Positions 52,618 to 60,755 of a stretch of DNA of 64,000 nucleotides are shown here, one piece after another. The stretch's first letter is position 1. Each line of letters starts with the position of its first letter. The position numbers and the translations under genes are program-made. The stretch spans positions 1 through 64,000 of the forward strand of contig JAWMQQ010000004.1 in the NCBI GenBank assembly GCA_033283385.1. The letters run 5' to 3'. Source of the DNA: Mangrovimicrobium sp033283385. GTDB taxonomy: Bacteria; Pseudomonadota; Gammaproteobacteria; Pseudomonadales; Halieaceae. The notes under the pieces are model-generated. The model was not told where the DNA came from and did no database searches. It was given only the letters and a program-made list of their open reading frames with translations.

Positions 52618-52863
52618 ATGCCGACGGTAGTTTTCTCAGCCGATATGCAGCGCCTGGTCGACGGCGCCCGGGAGGCGGAGGTCGAGGCCTCCACCTTCCC
52701 GGCGCTGGTGACCGAGCTGTGCAGCCGCTACCCGCGGCTGGACGAGCGCACCGTGCGCAAGCAATCGCTGGCGATCGACGGCATGCTCATCCACACACCC
52801 ATGCTGGAGCGCTTCCGCGAGGACGCCCACCTGGTATTTGTTACCCGCATCGCCGGCGGCTGA
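52618..52863 (+). CDS. MoaD/ThiS-like small protein with C-terminal Gly-Gly
   Basis: An 81-residue beta-grasp protein: MPTVVFSADMQRLVDGA, the EVEASTFPALVTELCSRYP helix, LAIDGML and the closing FVTRIAGG. The Gly-Gly end is that of MoaD-type sulfur carriers, which are adenylated and thiocarboxylated to feed molybdopterin synthase. It starts 22 bases after the large hydroxylase subunit, so it is probably in the same unit, but no MoaE partner is here. It may be a specific carrier for cofactor maturation or have another partner. No strong ribosome site precedes the ATG. Confidence 0.82.
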   Translation: MPTVVFSADMQRLVDGAREAEVEASTFPALVTELCSRYPRLDERTVRKQSLAIDGMLIHTPMLERFREDAHLVFVTRIAGG

Positions 52864-53006
52864 CCCATCCGTTACCTTCCTTCGCTTGAAAAAGTGTGGT
52901 TTCGTTCAAGTTTTCAGACACTTCCGCTTGTTGTGACTTTTCGTAACACCTAATCTCACCTCAGTCACATTACTTAAAACAATATTTCCTTTGGGGGGAA
53001 CGTGTC

Positions 53007-55415
53007 TTGAAAAACCTGTACTGCTCAGCGGCAGTGCTGTTGGCAACTGCTGCGCTGAATTCCTCGTATTCCGCATCGGCCCAGGCTCAGGAGGATGACA
53101 AGTCCTCCGGTGCCCGCGGCGGCTTCGTCCTCGACGAGATCATCGTCACCGCCAATCGCCGGGAAGAAAACCTGCAGGACGTCGCGGCGTCGCTGACGGT
53201 GTTCAACCAGGACCAGCTGGACGAGGCGAATATCACCAATCCGGCGGAGCTGGCGACGTATACGCCGAACCTCGCCATCAACAACCGTTTCGGTAGCGAC
53301 AACACCACCTTCGCGATCAGGGGCTTTTCCCAGGAACTGCGCACCACGGCCTCGGTCGGGGTGTATTTCGCTGAAGTGGTGGCGCTGCGCGGCGCCAACT
53401 CACAGCAGTCCGGTGACGGCGCCACCCCTGGCGACCTGTTCGACCTCGAGAACGTGCAGGTCCTGAAGGGGCCGCAGGGTACGCTGTTCGGGCGCAACAC
53501 CACCGGCGGCGCCGTGCTGCTGACCCCCAGGCGGCCCACCGACGAATTCGAGGGTTATATCGAGGGGTCTGTCGGCAACTACAGCATGTGGCGTGGCCAG
53601 GGCGTGGTCAACGTGCCCGTCAGCGACAGCTTCAAGCTGCGCCTGGGCATCGACAGCAGCGAACGCGACGGCTACCTGGACAATTTCTCCGGCATCGGCC
53701 CGGGCGATTTCGCCGACCTGGGTTACACCGCCCTGCGCGGCAGCGCCCTGTGGGAAATCGGCGACGACCTGGAGAACTACACCATCCTGCGCTACACCGA
53801 TTCCTCCAACAACGGCTACCCGGGGGTGATCCTCGGCTGTAACCCGTCGATCCCCCTGATCAGCGGGTTGTGCCAGGCGGACCTCGACAAGCGCAAGGCT
53901 TCGGGCAACAACGGCTTCTACGATGTGTACAACTTCATCGACAAACCGGTCAACGACCAGACCCGGTGGCAGGCGATCAACACCACCACCTGGGATATCA
54001 GCGACGAGATCCTGATCAAGAACATCATCGCCTACGGCGAAATCGAGACCAAGCAGCGCAGCTCTGTCTTCGGCACCGATTGGACGTTCGCTGGCGAACC
54101 GCTGATCTTCCAGCAGGTCGGCTACAACTCGCAGATTCCGACCACGGACCAGGAGAGCTTCGTCGAGGAAATCCAGGTCCAGGGCATCAGCTTCGACGAG
54201 CGCCTGGTGTGGCAGGCCGGCCTGTATTACGAGAACAGCCAGCCCGGCGGTGATTACGGCGCGGTGTCGCCGGCGCTCATCGCCTGTGACCAGACCACGA
54301 TCACCGGCTCCAACCCGGCCGATTACCGCTGCAACAACCTGGTGGGTATCGGCGCCATCCAGGCCATTCCGGGCGGCGTGGATTACACCAACCAGGCCGC
54401 GTACGCCCAGGCCACCTACGAATTCACCGGCCAGTTCAGCGCCACCGCAGGCCTGCGCTATACCGACGACGAAACCAGGGGCGTGGTGCACGATGTCATC
54501 TATCGCTTCGCGCCCGGCGGCTACGGCGCGCCCATCGGTACCCTGACCGAAACCCGCAAGCCGGAGACCTCGAGCGACAAGTTCACCTGGCTGCTCGGCG
54601 TCGACTACACCCCGGTCGAGGACCTGCTGCTGTACGCCAAGTACACCCGTGGCTACCGCCAGGGCAGCGTGAACCTCGCCGGCAGCACCGGCCTGGACAC
54701 CCACGGCCCGGAAACCGTCGATACCTATGAACTCGGCAGCAAGTGGCAATTCGAGGGGACCGTGCCCGGTACCCTCAACGCGGCGCTGTTCTACAACGAC
54801 TTCACCGACCAGCAGGTCCAGTATGGCTACCTCAAGCCGGTGTCCAACGTCGGCACGACCGCCATCGTCAACGCCGGTTCCTCCACCATCTGGGGGGCGG
54901 AGATCGAGGCGACCCTGCACCCCACGGACAGCATCACCCTGAGCGCCAGCTACGCCTACCTGAACACCGAGGTCGACAAGGTGGTTTTCCCGGAATTCCC
55001 GGAGGGCAGTTTCGCTTCCGAGCCGTCCACCACCACGGCTGCGGGTGAGCCGCTGTCCTTCTCGCCGGAGAACTCGCTGGTATTCACCGCGGCCTGGGAC
55101 CTGCCTGTGCCCATGAGCATCGGCGATATGCGCCTGTCCACGACCTACGTGTACACCGACGACCAGCAGGCGGTGTCGCAGGAATCGTCGCCGCCGTTCT
55201 ACAAGATCGACGACTACAGCCTGTGGAACTTCAACTTTGACTGGTCGAGCGTGATGGGAAGCAGGTTCGATATCTCCGCCTTCGTCACCAACGCGATGGA
55301 CGAGGAGTACTACACCTTCGTCGCGGGCCTGTACACCGTGAGCGGCGTGGAGGCCGGCCAGACGGGCCTGCCGCGCATGTACGGCGCGCGCGTTCGCTAC
55401 AACTTCGGCCCGTAA
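53007..55415 (+). CDS. TonB-dependent outer-membrane receptor
   Basis: An 802-residue outer-membrane protein. It has a signal peptide (to about ASAQA near 28), the plug domain with the TonB box-like DEIIVTANRREENLQDVAASLTVF (about 44-67), GRNTTGGAVLLTPRRP, and a 22-strand barrel ending VRYNFGP. Start TTG 53007 is preceded by GGGGGGAA; a GTG three bases upstream is out of frame. Plug-repeat length and the aromatic-girdle pattern are normal. The substrate (siderophore, sugar or aromatic compound) is unknown. It begins 143 bases after the MoaD-like gene with an AT-rich leader, so it may have its own promoter. Confidence 0.93.
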   Translation: MKNLYCSAAVLLATAALNSSYSASAQAQEDDKSSGARGGFVLDEIIVTANRREENLQDVAASLTVFNQDQLDEANITNPAELATYTPNLAINNRFGSDNTTFAIRGFSQELRTTASVGVYFAEVVALRGANSQQSGDGATPGDLFDLENVQVLKGPQGTLFGRNTTGGAVLLTPRRPTDEFEGYIEGSVGNYSMWRGQGVVNVPVSDSFKLRLGIDSSERDGYLDNFSGIGPGDFADLGYTALRGSALWEIGDDLENYTILRYTDSSNNGYPGVILGCNPSIPLISGLCQADLDKRKASGNNGFYDVYNFIDKPVNDQTRWQAINTTTWDISDEILIKNIIAYGEIETKQRSSVFGTDWTFAGEPLIFQQVGYNSQIPTTDQESFVEEIQVQGISFDERLVWQAGLYYENSQPGGDYGAVSPALIACDQTTITGSNPADYRCNNLVGIGAIQAIPGGVDYTNQAAYAQATYEFTGQFSATAGLRYTDDETRGVVHDVIYRFAPGGYGAPIGTLTETRKPETSSDKFTWLLGVDYTPVEDLLLYAKYTRGYRQGSVNLAGSTGLDTHGPETVDTYELGSKWQFEGTVPGTLNAALFYNDFTDQQVQYGYLKPVSNVGTTAIVNAGSSTIWGAEIEATLHPTDSITLSASYAYLNTEVDKVVFPEFPEGSFASEPSTTTAAGEPLSFSPENSLVFTAAWDLPVPMSIGDMRLSTTYVYTDDQQAVSQESSPPFYKIDDYSLWNFNFDWSSVMGSRFDISAFVTNAMDEEYYTFVAGLYTVSGVEAGQTGLPRMYGARVRYNFGP

Positions 55416-55434
55416 GCCACTCCCGCCACATAGC

Positions 55435-55482
55435 AAAAAAGGGGACGGAGGGATTTTAATTCAATCCCCCCGTCCCCTTTTT
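55435..55482. terminator. Terminator with the GGGGACGGAGG palindromic repeat
   Basis: GGGGACGGAGGGA (55441-55453) pairs with TCCCCCCGTCCCC (55465-55477), one mismatch, around an AT-rich loop, with six As before and five Ts after. It can stop both strands and closes the receptor gene. Its core equals that of the repeat at 37978-38014. Confidence 0.85.
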
Positions 55483-55655
55483 CATGCGCTCGCCACCCTG
55501 GGCATGCGCGCAGCCGCCCACCGGACGTGAAAATACCCCCCCACTAGGGCATAATCCCGGGGCCCGATGGCCGGCTGTCATCGGCTTCGGGCCGCATCGC
55601 GTACCAATGCAGTAACCCGCATTCCGGGGCAATCCATTAATCCGAACCAGTATTC

Positions 55656-56732
55656 ATGCCAGCATTGATCAAGAATGTCGTCGCACCGCTCGTGCTTCTT
55701 GCCGTCGCGGTGGGCATCGCCGTGTTGATGCTCAACAGCCGCGCGGAACTGCCCAAGCGGGAGCCGGACAATACGCCTCCGCTGGTGGACGTGAGCGTCG
55801 CGCACCCCGGACCCGTGCCGGTCACCATCCACTCCCGCGGCATGGTGACGCCGCGCCTGGGCAGCGAACTGGTCAGCGAGGTCTCCGGGCGCGTGATCTG
55901 GGCGTCCCCGGATTTCCTGCAGGGCGGGCGGGTCAGCGAGGGCCAGCTGCTGCTGCGTATCGACCCGATCGACTACGAAGTCGCCGTCTCCGACGCCAAG
56001 GCCGCACTGGCCAGCGCTGAACTGTCGCTGGCCGAGGTCAGCGTGGTGAAGAAAGAGGCCGCCATTACCGAGGCCGAGGCCCGGGTCGAGGCGGCCAAAG
56101 CCCGCCTGCGCCAGGCCGAGGTCAACCTGCAGAACACCGAGATCAAGGCCCCCTTCAACGCGGTGGTCGACGACAAGCGCGCGGACTTCGGCCAGTACGT
56201 GGCCACCGGCACGGCGGTGATGAAACTGCTGGGCACGGACCTCGCGGAAGTGCGGCTGCCGGTGCTCGCCTCCGACGTACCCTGGCTGACCTACGGCAAG
56301 GACGCGCAGGGCAACTGGCAACCCGTTACCCTCACCGCCAGCTTCGGTACCGTCGACTACAGCTGGCAGGGTCGCCTGGTGCGGCTGGAGCGCCGCGTGG
56401 ACAGCCAGACCCGCGCCTTCTTCCTGGTCGCCGAGGTGGACAAACCCTACGACGTCTCCATACAGCAACGGCCGCTGGTGATGGGCCTGTTCGTCGAGGC
56501 CACCTTCAGCGGCGCCCCGATCGACGATGCCGTGCGCCTGCCGCGCACCGCGCTGCAGGACGGCGACGCGGTCTACGTGGTCACCGATGGCAAGCTGCAC
56601 CTGCAGGACGTGAAGCTGATGCGCCGCGAGCAGGACAGCGTGATCGTGCGCGGCCTGCAGGACGGGCAGCAGGTGGTCACCAGCCGCCTTGACCTGATGG
56701 TCGAGGGCATGGCGGTGGCGGTAGCGTCCTGA
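55656..56732 (+). CDS. RND efflux periplasmic adaptor (membrane fusion protein)
   Basis: A 358-residue HlyD-family adaptor. One N-terminal membrane anchor (NVVAPLVLLAVAVGIAVLML) is followed by a lipoyl-like half motif (VTIHSRGMVTPRLGSELVSEVSG), a short coiled-coil hairpin of Ala/Glu-rich helices at about 110-165, a beta-barrel domain, and a membrane-proximal domain. It links the inner-membrane RND pump to an outer-membrane channel that is not encoded nearby. The pump gene follows after one base, so they are cotranscribed and probably coupled. Confidence 0.92.
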   Translation: MPALIKNVVAPLVLLAVAVGIAVLMLNSRAELPKREPDNTPPLVDVSVAHPGPVPVTIHSRGMVTPRLGSELVSEVSGRVIWASPDFLQGGRVSEGQLLLRIDPIDYEVAVSDAKAALASAELSLAEVSVVKKEAAITEAEARVEAAKARLRQAEVNLQNTEIKAPFNAVVDDKRADFGQYVATGTAVMKLLGTDLAEVRLPVLASDVPWLTYGKDAQGNWQPVTLTASFGTVDYSWQGRLVRLERRVDSQTRAFFLVAEVDKPYDVSIQQRPLVMGLFVEATFSGAPIDDAVRLPRTALQDGDAVYVVTDGKLHLQDVKLMRREQDSVIVRGLQDGQQVVTSRLDLMVEGMAVAVAS

Positions 56733-56733
56733 C

Positions 56734-59700
56734 GTGGAGAGCCCGCACGAAAGAGGTGTCGTCGCGTGGATGGCCAACAACCCGGTGGCCGCCAACCTGC
56801 TCATGCTGGTGGTCGTGCTGGGCGGCTTCGCCGCGATCAATGACCTGACCAAGGAGGTCTTCCCCGAGTTTCCGCCGGAGACCGTCACCATCACCGTGCC
56901 CTACCCGGGCAGCTCCCCCGAGGAGGTCGAGGACGGCATCGTGCGGGTGATCGAGGAGTCGGTACAGGATGTGGTGGGAATCAAGGAGATCCGCTCCGTC
57001 GCCACCGAGGGCGCCGGCGTGGTCACCGTGCAGATGGAGGCCGGCACCGCCATGGACAGCGCCTTCGCCCAGGTGAAGTCGCGGGTCGACGGCATCGCCT
57101 CCTTCCCCGCCGACGCGGAGGAGCCGGTGGTGGAGGAGGACATCGCACGGGCGCGAGCCATCTTCCTCAGCGTCTACGGCGACCTCGACGAGAAGCAGCT
57201 GCGCGCCCTGGGCGACCGCCTCCGGGACGAGGTGCTGCAGCTGCCGGATATCACCCAGGTCTCGGTGCAGGCGGACCGGGACTACGAGATATCCATCGAG
57301 GTATCGGACGCCAACCTGCGCCGTTACGGACTCAGCTTCGACGACGTGGTCACCGCCATCCGCCTGCGCTCCCGCGACCTGCCCGGCGGGCGCCTGCGCA
57401 CCGAGGACGGCTCGATCACCCTGCGCTCGGTGGGCCAGGCCTACACCGCCGACGAATTCGCCCGGCTGGTCCTGGTCACCCGCACCGATGGCACGCTGAT
57501 CAAGGTTGGCGACATCGCCACGGTGCGCGACGGCTTCGACGAGCAGCCGGTGCTCAGCCGCCTCAACGGCAAGCCCGCGCTGACCCTGCGCATCGAGCGG
57601 GTCGGCGAGCAGGACGTGCTGAAGATTACCGACGAGGTGCAGAAGTATGCCGAGCGCAAGCGCGCCGAACTGCCCCCGGGGGTGAGCCTGCACGCCTGGG
57701 CCGACACCAGCGTGATCCTCAAGGGCCGCATCAACCTGATGCTGAAGAACGCGCTGCAGGGCGGCATCCTGGTGATGATCACCCTGGCGCTGTTCCTGCA
57801 CCCTTCGCTGGCCTTCTGGGTAATCCTCGGCGTGCCGTTCTCCTTCCTCGGCGCGCTGATGGCGATGGACCTGTTCAACGTCGGCGTGTCCATCAACATC
57901 CTCTCGGTATTCGGCTTCATACTCGTGCTGGGGATGCTGGTGGACGACGGCATCGTCACCGCCGAGAGCGCCTTCTCGCAACTGGAGGAGGAACGGCAGG
58001 GGGTGGACAGTATCGTGCGCGGGGTGCGGCGGGTCTCGGTGGCCACCGTGTTCGGTGCATTGACGACGATGATAGCCTTTACGCCAGCCTTCCTGCTCAC
58101 CGAGGGCCTGGGCCGGGTGATCTCTATCCTGGTGCCGGTGGTGGTCTTCAGCCTGGCGTTCTCACTGCTGGAAACCAAGTTGATACTGCCGGCGCACCTG
58201 CGCCATATGCGCCTGGACTACTCGGCCCAGGACATGCGCTCACCCAAGGGCTGGCTGATCGCCGCCCAGCAGCGCTGTTCCGCGGGTATGGTGAATTTCG
58301 CCGAGAACGTTTACCGGCCGTTGCTGCAGAAGGCGCTCGATTTTCGCTATCTCACCATGGCGATATTTATCGGCGGTCTGCTGATCTGCATCGCGCTGGT
58401 GCCTTCGGGCATCGTGCGCTTCGTGTTCTTCCCCAACGTGCCCTCGGACTTCATTACCGTCGAGCTTAAAATGCCCAGCGGCACGGCCTGGCAGAAGACC
58501 CACGACTACGCCCTGCGCATCGAGCAGGCGGCGCGGGACATGGACAGCCGCTATGGGAAGGAAACCGGCGTCTCGAGCAGTGTCATTCGCGAGATCCTCA
58601 CGCTTTCCACCACCGATACCCAGGCCAACGTCATCGTCGAGCTGGTGCCCAGCACCGAGCGGAGCGTGGACTCCGTTAAACTGGCCGCCTGGATGCGCGA
58701 GGCGCTGGGAAAACTCGGCGGCACCCAGTCACTGATTTTCGGGGCCAACGCCGGCCCGGGCATGGCGCCGGTTGACCTCGAAATCAGCGGCCAGGACCTC
58801 GACGAGATGCGCTCTGCGGCGCGGGAGCTGCGCACCGCGCTGCTGGACTTCGACGGTGTCACCGATATCCGCGACACCTTCGACGCCGGCGGGGAGGAAC
58901 TGGACATCCGTGTCACGAAAGAAGGCGAGGCATTGGGGCTTGGCCAGGTGGAGCTCGCCCGGCAGGTGCGCCAGGCCTTCTTCGGCGCCGAAATCCAGCG
59001 GGTGCAGCGCGGCGAGCACGAGGTGAAAGTCTACGTGCGCCTGCCGCAGGCGGATCGCAAGTCGCTGGAGTCCCTGCACTCCCTGTGGATCAACGTACCC
59101 GGTCGCGGCAAAGTGCCCTTCGACGTGGTCGGCACCGCGGTCCAGCGCACCGGCGTCAGCGTGATCAACCGCTTCGACCGGCGCCGGGTGGTGAACGTGC
59201 GCGCCGACGTCGACAAGACCCGCATCGAGCCGGGTGAAGTGAACGCCAGCGTCATGAAGGACGTGATGCCGGGAATCGCCAAGCGCCACCCGGGCATCAG
59301 CTACCGGCTGGCCGGCGAGGGCGAGACCCAGGCCGATTCGACCACCGCGCTGGAGTGGGGCTTTGTCGCCATCGTGGTCATGATCTACGGCGCCCTGGCG
59401 ATCCCGCTGCGCAGCTACAAGCAGCCGCTGATCATCATGTCGGTGATTCCCTTCGGCCTGACCGGGGCGGTGCTGGGCCACCTGATCCTCGGCAACTCGG
59501 TGAGCATTCTCTCGGTGATCGGCATGATCGGCCTCACCGGCATCGTGGTGAACGATTCGCTGGTGATGGTGGACCACATCAACCACCGCCTCAACGACCG
59601 CGGCGAGTACTGGCGCGACGCCGTGCTCAACGGCGCGGTGCGCCGCTTCCGCCCGGTGGTGCTGACCTCGCTGACCACCTTCATGGGCCTGTTGCCGATC

Positions 59701-59892
59701 CAGATGGAAACCTCCATCCAGGCGCAGTTCGTCAAGCCCATGGCAATCTCGGTGGCCTTCGGCGTGCTGTTCGCCACCGCGGTGACGCTGCTATTGGTGC
59801 CGATTCTCTACTACGTGGGGCAGGACCTGCGCCGGCTGTTCGGCGGCCGGGACGAGGTTCCCGACACGGACGCGGTTACGACAGGAAGCTGA
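56734..59892 (+). CDS. RND family efflux transporter permease
   Basis: A 1052-residue AcrB/MexF-type pump with the family two-fold plan: helix 1 at about 10-30, a large porter loop (35-330), five helices from about 335 to 470, helix 7 near 540, the second loop and the closing helices. It has the GMLVDDGIVTAE motif of helix 4, where the Asp pair needed for proton translocation sits. Start GTG 56734 follows the adaptor stop by one base. The 3' end overlaps the convergent SDR gene by 17 bases. The porter-loop sequence does not reveal the substrate; it belongs to the shorter subgroup that often exports metals or solvents. Confidence 0.94.
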   Translation: MESPHERGVVAWMANNPVAANLLMLVVVLGGFAAINDLTKEVFPEFPPETVTITVPYPGSSPEEVEDGIVRVIEESVQDVVGIKEIRSVATEGAGVVTVQMEAGTAMDSAFAQVKSRVDGIASFPADAEEPVVEEDIARARAIFLSVYGDLDEKQLRALGDRLRDEVLQLPDITQVSVQADRDYEISIEVSDANLRRYGLSFDDVVTAIRLRSRDLPGGRLRTEDGSITLRSVGQAYTADEFARLVLVTRTDGTLIKVGDIATVRDGFDEQPVLSRLNGKPALTLRIERVGEQDVLKITDEVQKYAERKRAELPPGVSLHAWADTSVILKGRINLMLKNALQGGILVMITLALFLHPSLAFWVILGVPFSFLGALMAMDLFNVGVSINILSVFGFILVLGMLVDDGIVTAESAFSQLEEERQGVDSIVRGVRRVSVATVFGALTTMIAFTPAFLLTEGLGRVISILVPVVVFSLAFSLLETKLILPAHLRHMRLDYSAQDMRSPKGWLIAAQQRCSAGMVNFAENVYRPLLQKALDFRYLTMAIFIGGLLICIALVPSGIVRFVFFPNVPSDFITVELKMPSGTAWQKTHDYALRIEQAARDMDSRYGKETGVSSSVIREILTLSTTDTQANVIVELVPSTERSVDSVKLAAWMREALGKLGGTQSLIFGANAGPGMAPVDLEISGQDLDEMRSAARELRTALLDFDGVTDIRDTFDAGGEELDIRVTKEGEALGLGQVELARQVRQAFFGAEIQRVQRGEHEVKVYVRLPQADRKSLESLHSLWINVPGRGKVPFDVVGTAVQRTGVSVINRFDRRRVVNVRADVDKTRIEPGEVNASVMKDVMPGIAKRHPGISYRLAGEGETQADSTTALEWGFVAIVVMIYGALAIPLRSYKQPLIIMSVIPFGLTGAVLGHLILGNSVSILSVIGMIGLTGIVVNDSLVMVDHINHRLNDRGEYWRDAVLNGAVRRFRPVVLTSLTTFMGLLPIQMETSIQAQFVKPMAISVAFGVLFATAVTLLLVPILYYVGQDLRRLFGGRDEVPDTDAVTTGS

Positions 59893-60649
59893 AGCCCCCG
59901 CTGGCCTCGATCACCTGCCCGGTAACCCAGCCGCCGTCCGGCGAGGCGAGGAAGTAAACTACCGAGGCGATATCCTGCGGCTGGCCGAAGCGGCCGAGCA
60001 GGGTGTTGTCCTCGATCTGCTTGCGCACTTCCGGGTTGTTCATCTCCTCCTCGTTGGCGTCGGTGGCGTTGAAGCCCGGGCACACCGAGTTTACCGGTAT
60101 TCCCCGCGGCCCCAGCTCCTTCGCCAGCACCTTGGTGAACATGTCCAGCGCCGCCTTGCTCATGCTGTAGACGACGAAGTCCTTGCCCGCCAGGCGCGAG
60201 GCGGCGGAGGAGATATTGATCACCCGGCCGCCGTCGCGCAGCCGCGGCAGCAGGGCCTGGGTGAGGAAGAAGGTCACCCGCACGTTGTTGTTGAAGGTGT
60301 GGTCGTACACTTCCGGCGTGGTGGCGGGAATGCCGCCGTAGACACCGCCGCCGACGTTGTTGACCAGGATGTCGAGGTCGGGCGAACCGGTCTTGGCCTG
60401 CAGCGCTTCGCCCACGGCGGCTGCGAAGGCCTGGATGGAGTCATCGTCCTCCAGCGGTGCCTGCAGGGCGATGGCGCTGCCGCCGGCAGCCTCCACGCCG
60501 CGCACCACCTCGTCGGCGGCTTGCGTGCTGGAAATGTAGTTGAACACCACCAGCGCGCCCTCGGCGGCCAGGCGCTCCACCATGGCGCGGCCGAGGCCCC
60601 GCGCGCCGCCGGTGACCAGGGCGGTCTTGCCTGCCAGCGTCTGCGTCAT
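59876..60649 (-). CDS. SDR family oxidoreductase (3-oxoacyl-ACP reductase-like)
   Basis: A 257-residue classical SDR: cofactor motif TGGARGLGRAM at 14-24, ILVNNVGGG, catalytic Ser in NISSAAS, and Tyr/Lys in YSMSKAALD. The C-terminal SPDGGWVTGQVIEASGGF is typical of FabG-like members. Substrate unknown. It overlaps the convergent RND pump by 17 bases and lies downstream of the Rieske gene, with an intrinsic terminator and a hairpin between, so it likely has its own promoter. Confidence 0.92.
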   Translation of the reverse strand: MTQTLAGKTALVTGGARGLGRAMVERLAAEGALVVFNYISSTQAADEVVRGVEAAGGSAIALQAPLEDDDSIQAFAAAVGEALQAKTGSPDLDILVNNVGGGVYGGIPATTPEVYDHTFNNNVRVTFFLTQALLPRLRDGGRVINISSAASRLAGKDFVVYSMSKAALDMFTKVLAKELGPRGIPVNSVCPGFNATDANEEEMNNPEVRKQIEDNTLLGRFGQPQDIASVVYFLASPDGGWVTGQVIEASGGFSFLS

Positions 60650-60672
60650 CGTGTTTCCTTATCGTTATGGTT

Positions 60673-60694
60673 GCGGTGCCGATTATGGCACCGC
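60673..60694. promoter_or_regulatory. Perfect 8-bp inverted repeat before the SDR gene
   Basis: GCGGTGCC (60673-60680) and GGCACCGC (60687-60694) flank GATTAT, 24-45 bases upstream of the SDR start. It could be an operator or a leader hairpin; no regulator gene adjoins. Confidence 0.45.
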
Positions 60695-60708
60695 GGGAGG
60701 GGTAGCCC

Positions 60709-60731
60709 AAAAACGCCCGTTGTGCGGGCGT
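60709..60731 (-). terminator. Rho-independent terminator of the Rieske gene
   Basis: On the minus strand ACGCCCG pairs with CGGGCGT around CACAA, followed by Ts. It lies 25 bases after the Rieske stop. Confidence 0.8.
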
Positions 60732-60755
60732 CCCGGGCAGGTCGGGTGACCCGGG

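Noticed and set aside
52885..52910. Inverted repeat CTTGAA-N14-TTCAAG before the TonB receptor
   Set aside because: Six-base arms with a 14-base AT-rich spacer are likely by chance, and no matching regulator or second copy was seen.
53400..55436. A 678-codon antisense frame over the TonB receptor
   Set aside because: The receptor on the plus strand is intact from signal peptide to last strand; the antisense frame lacks a ribosome site and homology.
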